Shown here: positions 1 to 12,700 of the stretch, piece by piece
Layout: each line of letters begins with the position of its first letter
Numbering within the stretch: the first letter of the stretch is position 1
DNA from: Halichoerus grypus
Lineage: Eukaryota > Chordata > Mammalia > Carnivora > Phocidae
DNA: 64,000 nt
Direction of reading: 5' to 3'
Assembly (NCBI RefSeq): GCF_964656455.1
Contig: NC_135718.1
Coordinates: 129,061,093-129,125,092, forward strand
Notes under the pieces: model-generated
What the model saw: only the letters and a program-made list of their open reading frames with translations
Databases searched by the model: none
What the model was told of the DNA's origin: nothing
Made by a program: the position numbers and the translations under genes

Positions 1-1149
1 GGTCCTCTGGTGGTCTTCTCTCTCTTGCTCATTCCGCAGCTTTCATTCCTTCATGGAGTCCGGCAGGTGGGCCCTTTCTTCCCCCACACAGCTGTGAGGA
101 AGGGGCCGCTCAAATATCCAGCCAGCTTCCTGGGTGCCTCCAGCCGCTCCATCTACTGTCTTCCCATCTCACTTCTTAGGAGGCCGTTGGCTTCTTAGGC
201 TGGAACCGCACCAATAAGGATATGTAGCTTTGGGCTCCCTAAAGCTTCCAGAAGGAGACAGCAGGGCTGGGGGTTCTTCCTTCTTGCCAGGCTCCATTCG
301 GAATGAGACACAGTGGCTTCTGGGATAGCTAAGGCCCTCGAGTCTCTGCCCATCCTCCCTTGGAGGGATATCCCCTCGGGATGTCCCTTGGGTGGCACCC
401 TCCCCGGACTCTCTGTGAGCCTCAGAGCCTCCTTTCCGACCCACATTGCTGCAGCCCACCAGGCCCGGCGCTGTGCATTGTGCTCATCCCCTGCGTGGTG
501 GCTGTCCCTCCCCCACCCTACAACACGGCCCCCCCAGAGCCATGGTGGGGCCCCCAGCGGTGCAGCAGAGAGGTCGGTCAGTCACCAGGCAGTGAGCCAG
601 TGTGGGCTCCGGCCCCGCCCTGATGGGCAGAGCAGGTGGACAGGGGAATGGGGGAGGGATGGGGACCCGCATCGGGGTCTCTGGCGCCCTGGGCTGCTGG
701 AGAAGCCCTGTCTGTCCTTCCACAAAGAAGCAGTTTCCTCCTTTTGCCTCGTGCTTTGCAGGGCAGCTGGCTGGCTTGGCACAGGCACCGAAGGCCAGAT
801 CTTGCGGCGGGCAGTGTGCAGCCTGATCTCAGAGGCCACCGGGTTCCGATTGTCCCCTTTGCCGCCCGAGGAGGGGCCCAGACTACAGCAAGGCGAGAGC
901 TGCTTCTCAGGCCTTTTCTTTGCCTATATCCCAACAGACCCGGGAGCTCTGATGCACACCCACCCAGCTGGAGCAGGAGCTCTCCAGGCGATGATCCTCT
1001 GGCGGGCACGAGAGGGGAAGGTCTATTTGCAAAAAAGCCCCTCTATCCCAGATATTTTTAACGATCCCCTTTTCAGGGAGGCATCTCTCTTGCCCTGCTT
1101 TATGGAGATACATCAGTGGAATGAAGGGTAAGAGCAGTCTCCCCAGACC

Positions 1150-1312
1150 GATGGTTCTGCCACTTTGGAGTGCTTACTTAACCTTTCTGAGCTTCCATTT
1201 CTTCTTCTGCCAAAGAGGCTTCTTAATACTTCCTTCCAAGGGTTGTTAGGAGGCCCAGAGATGAGCTGTGTTGAAGGACTGGCACGTGGTAGGCACTCAG
1301 TGAGTGGGGGCT
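1150..1312 (+). mobile_element. MIR
   Basis: TTAACCTTTCTGAGCTTCC, TTCTTCTGCCAAAGAGG and GGCACGTGGTAGGCACTCAG follow the MIR order in forward orientation. Confidence 0.7.
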
Positions 1313-1389
1313 CTTCCTGGTGTCCAATAACCCTGACTCGTTTTCCCTTTACCGCTCCATGTGACGTGCCCGCCGGGGTCCCATGGGCT

Positions 1390-1510
1390 CAGGTCCGTGT
1401 CAAATGGGTTGTGTGCCCCGTGAGGGCAGGGTGTGGCTCTCTCCATCTGTCTTGCTCACTGTATCCCGGTACCTAACACATGCCTGGCTGCCGCCTAGTA
1501 GGTGGCTAAA
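1390..1510 (+). mobile_element. L2 3' end fragment
   Basis: CGTGAGGGCAGGGTG, GTCTTGCTCACTGTATCCC and TAGTAGGTGGCTAAATCAG follow the L2 3' terminal order. Confidence 0.65.
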
Positions 1511-2764
1511 TCAGTGTCTGTCCCGGGAAGGAATGAGAGATTGCTCGCAGGGACGAAGGAGGCCTCGGTGGGGCAGATGGAGTGGCCGGCTTGGGAAGAA
1601 GTCAGTTGGATCTTTCGTATTCATCCACAGAGGGCAGAGGCAGGTATGGAGCGTGAAAGGTTATTTCATTAAAACATTCCCAAGAGATCAGAGGGGGGGA
1701 CGGGGGCAGGGGTGCAGAGGGGTGAGCTTCCCCGGCAAGTTGCAGGGAGAATCCTGGTCTGTGGCCCTCAGCTTGGCTCCCTCTGGTCCGCATGCTCCTG
1801 TTTCTATGAGGGGAGGGTGTGAGCAGCCCCTCCCGAGCCTTCCGTGTCGTCCTGAGGGGCTGGTGTCTGAGGGAGCTGAAGTAAGGGCTCCCCTGGGGGA
1901 CCGGCGGCCCTGTAACTGCTCTCTGGGGGGGGAGCATTCAGTGTGTTTGGGGACTCGCAGACACACCTGCCAAGCTGGCTCGTCCTCTGCAGAGTAAACA
2001 CAACCCCCACCCCCCACGTCCTGGGCTCCGAGGGCTCCCTTGATGACAGTGGCCCAGCAAGGGCTGGGGACAGACACAGACACCATTCAGAGTGGCCGCG
2101 TCGGGCCCCAGGGGCTGACAGTCTGGGAGGGAGCCAGCGAGCCAGCAAGGGGTGTGAACGCACGATGTCTCTGCCACCACCACCTGTAATCGGGGCAGGA
2201 GGCCACTGTGGCTTCGGGCTCTTAGCGGGGTGTGCGTATGCTTTCACCCGGGCACACCTGGGTGTGTGCATGTGTGTGAGTGTGTGTGTATGGAGGGGTT
2301 CTAGCTTTTTATTTTTATCTTTACAAATAAAAAACAATATCCTGGAGGGTCTGGAAGCCCTTTCATTTGACCCTGCTTGCTCTCCCCGACCCCCACCGCA
2401 GCTCTCTGAGGCCCAGACAAGAGTCCCAGCCCAGCTAGTCCCTTTCCTGTTTGTGGCACCCCCAACCCCTAGTCCTCATGCCCCACCCCCCACCATTAAT
2501 CCTCCTTGACATGAGAACACAGCTTACGGGTTCAAGTCAACAAGTGTTTTCTGACAACACAGTTCCCGTCCTCCAGGGCACAGACCCACAGTCTGGTGGG
2601 TGACACGGTTTCCCAGCTGCCATGCAGCAGGAGGCCTGAACAGGCCTGGCCAGCACCCAGGCACACAAAGCCAAGGTCACTCCCCCAGCCAGGATGCTCA
2701 GCCCCACACCTCCTTGTACCTGTGCTCAAAACTTACTTTCCCTGCCTCCGGGCCAGTCACTTCT

Positions 2765-2970
2765 TTTTTTTTTTTTTTTTTTTTTAAAGATTTTATTTAT
2801 TTATTTGAGAGAGAGAATGAGAGAGAGAGCACATGAGAGGGGGAGGGTCAGAGGGAGAAGCAGACTCCCTGCTGAGCAGGGAGCCCGATGCGGGACTCGA
2901 TCCCTGGACTCCAGGATCATGACCTGAGCCGAAGGCAGTCGCTTAACCAACTGAGCCACCCAGGCGCCCC
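2765..2970 (-). mobile_element. CanSINE (tRNA-derived SINE), full length
   Basis: On the - strand it starts GGGGCGCCTGGGTGGCTCAG, carries the tRNA-like head (B-box GATCGAGTCCC), a CT-rich stretch and an A-rich tail with AATAAATAAATAAAA. It is flanked by a perfect repeat of GGGCCAGTCACTTCT (2750-2764 and 2971-2985). The head and body match the arctoid carnivore type. Confidence 0.95.
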
Positions 2971-3094
2971 GGGCCAGTCACTTCTTACCCTGTGTGTCCT
3001 TGGAGTGGAGAAGGATAAAAGAAGGAGATTTAACATGTAAGACCACATCTTAAACACACACACACACAAACACCCCAGAAGCTATATTCTTCTC

Positions 3095-3259
3095 TTCTCT
3101 TGTCTAATTCCTACTCATTCTTTAATACCCAGCTCAGATGAGACCTCTTCCAGGAAGCCTTCCTTGATCTGCCTTCATGTTCCCACAGTTCTTCTTCAAG
3201 GCCTTTAAACACAGCCCTTGTCAAATTGCATGCAGGTAATCTCCCTCACTTGCCTGTGA

Positions 3260-3297
<38 letters not shown>

Positions 3298-3400
3298 GAG
3301 CGGAGGGTGTCCAAACCTATTCATCTCTGTCTCCGTAGTGCCCAGCGTGCTTTCTGCCCATTTTTGATATCCGATGACTGGCCCAATGAATCAGTGAATG
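3095..3400 (+). mobile_element. L2 3' end with (GT)n tract
   Basis: CAGCTCAGATGAGACCTCTT and CAGGAAGCCTTCCTTGA mark an L2 3' end, which ends near GAATCAGTGAATGAATGG. A (GT)n run at 3263-3296 lies inside it. Confidence 0.75.
3263..3296. repeat. (GT)n microsatellite
   Basis: Seventeen uninterrupted GT units inside an L2 copy. Confidence 0.95.
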
Positions 3401-3404
3401 AATG

Positions 3405-3665
3405 GTAATAGTAACAAGTGATCCTTGAGCACCTAATATGTGCTAGGCCCTGGGCTAAATACTTCATATGGACTCTATTTATTTATTTAGAGTGCAAGTG
3501 GGAGGGGGCTGCGGAGGGAGAGGGAGTGGACTCTCTTATTCAAATCCATGCACAGCTTTATGAACAGGCACTAACCGTATTTGACATTAGTAGTATGATA
3601 TAGCCCCAATGGCCACCGTGTCTGAGAAGCTGAGGCTCAGCAAGGTGAACAACATGCTATCAGGC
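3405..3665 (-). mobile_element. MIR, interrupted or diverged
   Basis: CCTTGAGCACCTAATATGTG and GCTAGGCCCTGGGCTAAAT are the start of an inverted MIR. GAGAAGCTGAGGCTCAGC near 3625 may be its continuation after unrelated sequence. Confidence 0.55.
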
Positions 3666-3689
3666 ACATGGCTGAATGAACATCTGAAT

Positions 3690-3850
3690 GGATGAATGAA
3701 AAGATCTGCATTTGAGCCTTGACTCCAACACTTATTCTGGGTGATTTGGGGTAAATCACTTCCCTCTCTGGGTCTCAGTTTTCCCATCTATATAATGGGC
3801 CTAATTCCAATCCCTACCGCAAAGAGTTATCTGTGAGGCAGTGTTCTTGG
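3690..3850 (+). mobile_element. MIR
   Basis: TGGGGTAAATCACTTCCCTC, TCTGGGTCTCAGTTTTCCC and CATCTATATAATGGG are the MIR core in forward orientation. Confidence 0.75.
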
Positions 3851-4819
3851 AATGGGAGGGGAGAATGGCTTCATTGTCCGGAACTACATTGGCACTGGGA
3901 TGTATGTGGGGGACGGAGGAGTTACTGTGACCCCCACCCCCCGCCCAAGTCTGCTCTCTGGCCCGTGGTTCCAAGTGCTGCCCGAGGGCGGGCCTGATGG
4001 CCTGGCACGGAGGTAGCAGAAGAAACTGATGTTTTCTGCAGGGCTGCAGGTGTGCGAGGGGAGCAGAGACCCGAGAGCCAGAGGGAGCTGCCCCCAGGAG
4101 GTGGGGAGGGTCAGGAAGTGGGTGCTGCCGCACGCCTGGCAGGCGAGCCAAGTTTGCCTTTGGAGCTGATGTTGAAAGACAAAGCGTCTTCCCTTTCGGG
4201 TGTCTACCACCTGCTGGAGCTGTCGACAGCTCCTGGCTCCAGCACGCTCCCCAGGCAGGGGCATGCCGGCAGAATGGAGGCTGCACACCGCCAAGGCTCC
4301 CTGTGGAGCATGAGGGGGGCGGCGGGCCTTGAGGTTGGTGGGGAACTGACAATGACTTACATGTTCAGCCTGGCGCAGGGCTTTCACTCCTCAGTGAGGG
4401 GCCAGCCCCGGGGGGCCACCTGCACAAGAGGGGGTGTCCGCTCCCACTGCTGGAGTCACTTGGGCGAGGAAGGGCCTTCTCTGGGCCCCACTCTTCCTGT
4501 CGGAACATGGCCCTCACCTGAGCTCAGTCCGCAGGCAAGACTTGGAGAAAAAAAGAATGTTCCAGCGAAACACCTGTGAGGAGTATCAAGAACAGGGGGC
4601 CTTTGCCCAAACCAGGGGAGGCTGGGGGAGACATGATTTCCCCATCCGGCCAGTACAGAGGGAGGCTGGGGGCTTGGAACCAGGAGGCCAGATCTCGGGG
4701 TCTCGTCTGCCACTGGGACAAGCCACCTCCCCTCGCCCCATGGGACCTGAATCTCCATTGGTAGAGAGGACTCATGGCCCCCACCCGCTTCCCCGCCAGG
4801 CTGGCCACACTGCTCTCCT

Positions 4820-4915
4820 AGTCTGGCCTCTGCTACTTTCATATTCTGACCTTAGCCAAACTCTCTGAGCCTCAATTGTTACGAACGAAAATGGAAGTAA
4901 TAGTATCTAGCGCAT
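4820..4915 (+). mobile_element. MIR fragment
   Basis: CTTAGCCAAACTCTCTGAGC and CCTCAATTGTTACGAACG are diverged MIR core words, followed by AATAGTATCTAGCGCATGAG. Confidence 0.55.
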
Positions 4916-5389
4916 GAGACTGTCCATTGTTAGACATGAAAAGGAACGTGCAAACCCAACATCTCCCTGCAGGATCATGGGGCTCGTTCTTCCCCTTTCC
5001 TGCCGTTTGGTGGGAGAGAGGAAGATGGAAGGATAATGGTGTGTGTGTGTGTGTGTCTTCTGAATCTGGTGTGGTTGGGGTGGACAGCTGACACCATCCA
5101 CCAGTGTGGCTTGAGGGGTTCCTCTACATGCATGCCGAGGCCCTTGGGGAAGTGGCCACGTGCCGGGCTGGGAGGCGCCCGAAGCCCTACACGCAGGTAA
5201 GGGTGTGTCCCAGCACTGTTCTGGATCCAGCACCTTGGGCACCTCCCTTCCTGCTCCAGGTGCTCCAGGCTCCTCCACAAGCCCAGGGGAGGAGCCTGGA
5301 GGGCCCCCAGGAAGGGGACATGAAGGCTGGGCAGGTGGGGGGAGTGCCTGCGTGTCGAGTATCTCCTCAGTGTCCAGAGCAGCGCTGGG

Positions 5390-5535
5390 TGCCTTCTTTG
5401 GCAGCATATTTAATTTTCTGTAGTTCTGCAAGGCTGAGATCAGCATCATTTTACACATAAAGAAATAGGGGACCAGGGAGGTAAAGTCACTTGAAAATGG
5501 TTACCCAGCTCATAAGTAGCCAAACTTAGAATGGA
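5390..5535 (-). mobile_element. MIR, inverted
   Basis: CATTTTACACATAAAGAAAT, GAGGTAAAGTCACTTG and CCCAGCTCATAAGTAGCC are the inverted MIR core. Confidence 0.65.
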
Positions 5536-6064
5536 ACTTGGTGCCTGCCAGATACCAAAGCGGATGCCATGGATGAAATACCCCACTCCCCCTGCCCCTG
5601 TCCTCGGGGATTTCCAGACTGGGGACCACAGCCCCGACTGTCCTCAGGGAGCTTCTAGGCTGAGATGGACACAGAACACAAGATTCTGCAGATAGTGAGG
5701 TAAATCAGCACAGGCTGAGCTAAGATGGCTGAGGCTTCCGGGGCAGAGACTGCCAGTGGGCACAGGCCTGGCCTGCTGCCCGGGTTTCTTCTAGGCCCTG
5801 CCTGCTTTCTCGCAAGCCCCAGGGCCTGCGTGTGCTCATTTGCACGGCTGCCTCAATCACAAGGGCAGGGAAGCTAAATCCGGAGGTGTTGCCGGCATCG
5901 CGGCAGCAGAAATGATCCCACGCGGTCCACGGAGGTGAGAGTGGTGGAGCTGGGCTAGAGAGGCAGCCCAGTGGGCCCTGGGCTGGGTCCTGGGCTGGGC
6001 GCTGTGAGGGGCTCAGAAGGACCTTCTCTGCCACCCACAGGTAGAGTGCACCCTGCAAAGAGCA

Positions 6065-6290
6065 CTGGGCCAGAGTCCGAGGAGTCTGGGTTCAGTATCA
6101 GCTCAGACGCTAACCAGCCAAGCGGCAGCCTTGGGCACTCACGGAACCTTCCTGGGCCTCAGTTTTCCAATTGGCAAAATGGCAACAATCCACTCTTTGT
6201 TTATGTGGCAAGCTGATGTTGGCAACAAATTGGATCGCTGGCTGGGAAGCGCTTTGCAAGTGGTGCTGGGCTGTGTCATTATCATGTTGC
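6065..6290 (+). mobile_element. MIR
   Basis: CCGAGGAGTCTGGGTTCAG, GGGCCTCAGTTTTCCAATTG and GCAAAATGGCAACAATC, then AAGCGCTTTGCAAGTGGTG, follow the MIR order. Confidence 0.75.
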
Positions 6291-7143
6291 TGAGATGGGG
6301 AGCTTCTCTCCCCTCCTTCTCCTCCAGTGCTGGCTCCTGGCCTTTTCCCTCTGTGCACGGTGGAGGTAGCCATCCATTAAGAGAAACAGGTCACACAAGT
6401 GGATTTGCGATGGGCCTGGCAGGGATCTGTGTTCCTCTTTCCTGTAGGATCTAAGACAATGCCTTTCCTTTCTCTGGGCTCCTCAGTCGGCCTCCTCCCC
6501 AGACAAGGACGAGGACGGTTACTTTTGTGCCAGATATTGTGCTGAGTGCCATTGGGTCCTGCCCCTCACGCATATTCTAGTCTGAGAAGTTCAGGCAATA
6601 TGGGACACTAAGGACTGAGAGACGCTGGTCCGTGTCCGCACCCCCCTCACAGCCTCCTGGGAACGTCAATGTGTGAAACACAAAACACCGCCTTTGGAGG
6701 CCGCCAATCTGAGTTGCCATTCCAATTCTGGCCACGGGCCCTGTGACCTTGGGCAGATCACTCCGTCTCCGGGCATGACTGAGGAGGGACGGAAGGAGAG
6801 ACCGTGTGCCAAACTCCGTGCCAGGTGGTGACAAGGGACACAGTGGGGGCTGGGCTGGGCAGATCTCCGCTCCATTTTACAAATGCGGAGATGCGGATTC
6901 TGCGGCATCTCTAACGCCTGTCAGGTGCCTGGCAGTGCTGTGTTGCCCGGAGCTTCTTGCTCCCTGGCCCACTGGCGGGACTCCGCCACACACGTGGGGA
7001 CCAGCGTGGAGGTCAGGGGAGGGAGAGGCGTGGGCGGTCAGGCCCCTGCAAGATTTAAATTTTGGGGACCCTGAAGGAGGACATTCCAAACGGCCCGGAT
7101 GGTTGGTGTTGGTAACGTGGAAGCCACCTCGGCGGCCCCAGCT

Positions 7144-7163
7144 CCCCCCCCCCCCCCGGGGGG
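7144..7163. repeat. C14-G6 homopolymer junction
   Basis: Fourteen C are directly followed by six G in the ADORA1 intron. The junction can fold on itself and is prone to sequencing slippage. Confidence 0.9.
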
Positions 7164-9689
7164 CTGTGGTGCGTGGCCTGCCTGGTTCTTGCCTGGCTGA
7201 GTCCCCAAGGCCCATTACCGCCAGCTCTCTGCATTTTCTTTTCCCAGCTCTGAGCACGGCACTTTGAAGTTTTCGTGAATGGTAGATGGAAAAAAAAAAA
7301 GGCTTTGATTTAATAAGCTTCCTCCTCCCCCACACACATCATAATGTGAGATTCCCCCATCCAGGGTCGTGGCAGATGTGAATGATTTAGAGGGCTTTGC
7401 AGAAGTGGGAGTGACTGAAAATGAGTTTATTGATCAGCCCTCAGAGAAGCTGCCTCGCCAGACCCCTGCACTGGGACGCTGCCAAGGGCTCAGGCCGCTC
7501 TGTTCTCCCAGGGCAAATGACAGGGGTGCCGGCCAGCTCCCTGCACGGCGAGAGAACAGGCTCTCCCCACCCCCACCCAGGACTGGCAGTGAGGAGAAGG
7601 GCTGGTCTTGCCGCAGGAGGAAGTGTGGTTAGACTCTTGCTAGAACTACCTCATTAAGTGGCTTAAATGTACCAGGGCTGGGTGACGGAGGCAGGACCCG
7701 AGGATCCTGTAGATCCTCTGGAAGGTGCCTGATCTGTGTGCGCTGGGTGCAGACTCTTCCGCCTGCCGGGAGGGATGGTGTGGAGAGGAGCGGGGAGCCT
7801 CGGGCGGACCTCTGACCCTCCCTCTGACTTGATCCGCATTTAAAGTGATTATTGATATCATCAGATCAGTATCTACCATGTTTGTAACTGTTCTCTATTT
7901 ATTGGATTTGTTCCTTATTCCTTCCTCCTGCCCCCTCTTTTTCTGCACCTCTGGTTTTAAGTGAGCATCTTATATGGATCCGTTTTCCTTCCCCAAATAT
8001 TATGGGGTTTCTACTGTGTGCCAGGTACCGTGGCAGCTGCTAGGAATACAACACTGAGCCACACCTGCGTCCTGCTCTCGGGGTACTTGCAGTTTTACGC
8101 GCGAGAGGAAAACAGAGTTCAACTTATCGTCCCACGTGGGGAGGAGGAGGGCATCAGCCTCCAACTGTGACCCAGGAGATCCAACATCCTACCTCCCGCC
8201 GCCTGCCATCCTGGGAGGGGGAAGCTAGGCCCTCCCTGCATCCCCCCCAACCCCGGGCGAGCCTTCCACTGCATCAGACTCCCAGTGCCCCCCAGCTCAT
8301 TTCCATGGCCTGGGCAGAATAGAGGGGCACCAGAGCCGATGCAGGGGGGCCGGAGGGGCGCAGGACCAGGGTTCCCATGCCCTGCTGTCTGGGCGGCTGC
8401 TGACCCGGAAGGACCGGAGCCTGGGCTGGGCCTGGCCTGGGACTCGGCCATGTGGGGCTGGGTGATATTCATGTGTGCAGTGAGACACGAGGCAAACAAA
8501 ACAGCAGGAGACACCCGGGAGCAACTGCTGAAAAGTGCTGGAATTCTTACCGCTGTTGTTAGTGCATTTGGGCTCCAAACTCCACTGACCTGGGTGTCAG
8601 TGGGGAGAAGGGCCAGGACCTGGGAGAATAGGCAGCTTCTTCCAGGTCCGAAGAGCTAAGTACCACCTTGGGTCGTGAGGCAGCAGAAGAGACTGAAGTT
8701 AGACCCAAGGAGGACTTCTGATAGACAAGGAGACGCTCTGGAGTGGAGGTCTGATGGTGGGAGCGGACTCTTTCAGAAGATTTCCAAGATGGAGAACTCC
8801 CCCTGTCCTCTCTGTCCTCCCACATCCTGCCGTCTGTCACATCTTTTCTAGAAGAGAGCCTGTAACTTTAGGAAGCCCCGAAGGCCCAGGCGGCAGAAAC
8901 AGAGAAAGAACCCACACCCCGTGAGAACAGTTGCGTTGCCAGGGTGAGCATCCCTTTCTCCTAGGCCTGGGAAGGCCCGGAAGGGGCACTGCCCATGACT
9001 CCAGGCCTGGCACCTGCGCAGAAGGCCCGCCTCCTGGGTCCCGTCTGGGCTACTGCCTTTGGGCTGCCCTGGAGTCTGCATGGGGTCTCCCTGCTGGGGG
9101 TTACATTACGGTCCCTTGATGGATATAGGCTCTCAGGCAGATGCTGAGTATCCCGTGGTTTCTGATAGGCCAGGAAATACTCAGAAGTGGGAAGGAGAAA
9201 GGGCATGGGCTCCCCGAGTCAGCCTGCCCGTGTCTCCAACCCCCACACTGGCCAGTTCCCCCAGGAGAGCTTTGCTGGGCCCAGCCAGGGAGTGTGCCTT
9301 CTCTAGTGCCCTGTGTGGGGTTTAGTGCTGGGCTGAACGAGCTCCCACACCCCACCCCTTCCCCACCTCAGACGGATCAGGAGCACAGGCTAATTCTGTA
9401 CCAAGGTCGGGGTAGGTGGGAGAGCTAGCTGCGAAATAGAAACAAAAGCCCCGTGACCAGGCTTCCAAAATGAAACAAGTCACTTTCTTTTTTATCTGTG
9501 TCCTTGCAACCTGTTTTGTATCTCTTTCGGAGCTGACTGTATTTTCCGGTAGAATCAGGGATGTCCTCTGGGTGGTGAGGTGATAAGGCTGGGCACCAGT
9601 TGCTATTAGGTACCCAGGGCCCGGACGAGTAAGCGCACCAGCCCCAGGGTCACAGTGAGCCTGCCAAGCACGTCTTCTCGAGCCCTTGT

Positions 9690-9785
9690 ACTGAGGACAG
9701 AACTGAGACTCGAGGGATGGTGACTTGCTCAAGGCCACGAGCTGTTAACTGGTGGAGCTGTAGTGTGAAGGCCGATCTGACTCCA
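9690..9785 (-). mobile_element. MIR fragment, inverted
   Basis: AACTGAGACTCGAGGGATGG, GACTTGCTCAAGGCCACGAG and GATCTGACTCCAC are the inverted MIR core. Confidence 0.7.
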
Positions 9786-12700
9786 CAGCACACTTCTGCC
9801 AGCCAGTCAGTCCCTCACTCACTCATCTCACCGCCATATACTTCTTTCTCTTTCCATCCTAGGTTCCTGCCAGTCTTCCTCTCTGTGGGGCGCATAGCTA
9901 GAGCATGAAACCTTAGGGGAGGGACTCCCTTCTGGGGACTTGTGGGTGCCTCAACCCCAGCCCCTGGGTCCCTCCTCCCCAAACTGGGAGAGGAGTTTAG
10001 TCCTCAGGGCTCCCCTCTCCTTTCTGTTAATGCCAAGCTCAGCTCTCCCTGTAGGATGATCATTCCAGAAGAGGAAAACACGACCTGCGGAGCTTGGGAG
10101 ACATCTGGTTTAGTCCCACATCATCTCAATGAGGACAAGGATGCCCCAAAGGGGAGGGGTCTCCCCCTGACCTGCTCACTCCCAGCAGAGCCCAGACCAG
10201 AACCCGGGTCTCTTGATCCACACCAGGTTGGAGGTGGTGCTCCAAGGGAGAGCTCTCCCTCTTTGGGGGGTCCTGATGTTGCTGCACGGGCCCCTCTGTG
10301 CTCTTGGGCCCAGGGAAGTGCGCACATTCCCAGGACCCTCCTGTCCTGGCCCTGCCGACGGGCCAGCCAGACTGGAGGACCCTTGGCCGCCTCTTGTAAG
10401 TGGCCACTGTCTGCAGAGGCCACGGGGGCCTGTGGGAATGATCCAATCGGCTCCCTTTCCCCAGAGGCAGGCCTTTCCACCTCACTGGAAAAGGAATTTG
10501 GCCCCTTTCCCGCCATGGTCGTCCCAGTGAGGCCTCCCTGCACCAGCCGCTCTCAGGTCATTAAATCCGCGCACGGACAGGACGGGTTTTTCCGTCCCAC
10601 CCACCGGATGAGTCAGAAAGTCCCCCATGGCAGGTGGGGCCATATGGCCTTGGTCTCTTTGCCACCCTGGCCTTCCTTACCTGAGAGCCGGAGAGAATCA
10701 AGTCTCAGGCAGGAAATGGCCAGGAAGCCTGGGTCCAGTCTCCCCAGTTTCCTGATCAGGTCCGACACCCTCCTCCTCAAGGACCACCCAGTCACTGGGA
10801 CGTGGGGCTCCACCTGGCCTTGGGAGTCAGAGAGCTGCTTCCCATTGTGGGGGGGGGTTGCATCTGAAAATCACGCAAGGCATTGCTTCAGATGCAGTCC
10901 CTGGGTCTCCGTAGTCTGTACGGGGACATCCTGATCCATCCTGGATGCGGGGGAAAGGCCTGGGGCTGGCAGGCAGATATAGCTGGAAAATGTGCCTCCC
11001 CTAAATCTGAGATCCCGCTCCCTACATCCACCCCCACCCCCGCCCCCCGGAAGCCTTCTTTGGAGCTCTGAGCAAATCCAAAGGCCTCCTTGTAAGGATG
11101 AGAGAACACACCAGAGAGCAGGAGCTCCGTGACAAGGCGCGCAGGCCTGTGGCAGAGCGGGCAGTGCTGGGCATCCGTGCAGCCTGCGAGTCTGGGGCGG
11201 GGGTCCCGGGACCTTTGGCCTTGTGTGCTTCAACACGTGCTGCTGTCTCGTCAGACTGGCTGCCCCCTTTGGGCAGGCGCTGAGCCCCCCTGTCGGACAG
11301 AACATTCCTTGAGGACAGGAGCTAGGTTTTTTCTGCTCACTGCCAGATCCAGGGAAGAGGCTCTGCATCTGGAGCAGGGAAGGTAGGGGAGGTTGTTGGT
11401 CCCGGAGTCACATACGTGCCCTTGATTGTCTTCCCACCAGGCTGTGGAGTTATTTGTCCCCAACAAGTGACCAGGAGTGATTTCCAAGGCCCATTTACAC
11501 TAATGACCTAATCAATTTATCCAGCTCTTTTCTTTCAAGGAGCTCCGAGCGTCTGCCCCTCCTCTCTGTAGCCTTCAGGCTGACCCTGGAGGTGTCAGAC
11601 CAGTTTCCCTCTTGGGGACGGGTGACACGGATATGGGTGGTAGCTGATGCCACAGGGTCTGAGCGGAGCAAGACTCGAGCAAGGGTGATTAGGACCCAGA
11701 CATCCTGCGCCCCTCCGCCCGGCCCCCGATCCAGACTCCCCTGGGCAGCATTACTATTAAATGTTTGGCCCCTGGAGTGTGCCCAGCGCCTTCGATTATA
11801 TCTGGTTTCCTGTTCTCCTTGGGGAGGAAGAATTTCTCTGCAGGAAGTAGTTTAATAGTCTGAAAGCCTTACCTCCCTGGTCTGGAGAACCAGGTTTCCA
11901 GTTGCAAGTGGCCCAGATCCTTGATAAAAAGGGAGGCAGGAGCAGGGGGACCCGAGCTCTGTAGCATTGCTCCTTCTCAGACATGGAGGAAAAGGGAAGG
12001 AGAGACGGAGGATTCGGTTCCTGACTCTCCAAACTGCCAGGGTGCAGAAACATGCTCCTCGATCCCTGCTCCCGGCCTCGGTCCGGTGCTCTGGCCACGT
12101 GACTGGGGAACAGGGCCAGCCAGTCCTGACGACCCTGCCCTGGCCTCAACAGTCGACAGGACACTTCATCACCCCTGTCTTCCAACAGAGACACGTCTAG
12201 CCTTTTCCAGACTGACCATGCGGCTTCTCTCCCTCTCTCCCTTCTGAGTCCACGCGGATTTGTTAAGAGTCTGGTCAGTTCTCTGCTGCCCCTGGCAGGG
12301 AGTTCTTCGTGATGACTACACTCGGTTCTTTCCACTCCGGCTTCACTCCTGAGCGGCTGGGGTCTAACCTGCTTACAGCGGAGGGATTGGTTATGCCGGT
12401 GGTGAAGCGTCTGAGAAGTCAAGGGGACTGTGAGGGAACCCAGAGATTAGCAACAATGAGAAGTTAGCCCTGGGCTGGGGGACAAAGAAGGAGCTGGAAC
12501 CGAGGTGGGCTTGCGGGCTGGGAGGGGAAGCCCGAAAGGAGAGGTAACAGCTGCCGAGGCACAGAGAGGGGGTGGAAATATCCCGGCTTTCCTCTTCTCC
12601 CTCGGTGTCCCAGTGCCTCCGGTGGACCCCGCTGGCACGGGAGCTCCGGAGATGCAGCCTGCAGGGCTCAGCCCCTGCTGAGACGGAGCAGGGCAGGGCT

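Noticed and set aside
578..1009. 143-codon open frame on the - strand
   Set aside because: It is a shadow of the GC-rich sequence that also opens the + frame; no motif, promoter or splice sites support it.
313..1131. 272-codon open frame on the + strand near the left end
   Set aside because: The region is intronic and GC-rich, several frames are open on both strands, and no domain or family resemblance is visible.
2765..2970. A tRNA gene
   Set aside because: The tRNA-like head belongs to a SINE with a CT-rich body, an A-rich tail and a target site duplication.
5040..5058. Short (GT)n run as a notable repeat
   Set aside because: Fewer than ten units; too common to be informative.
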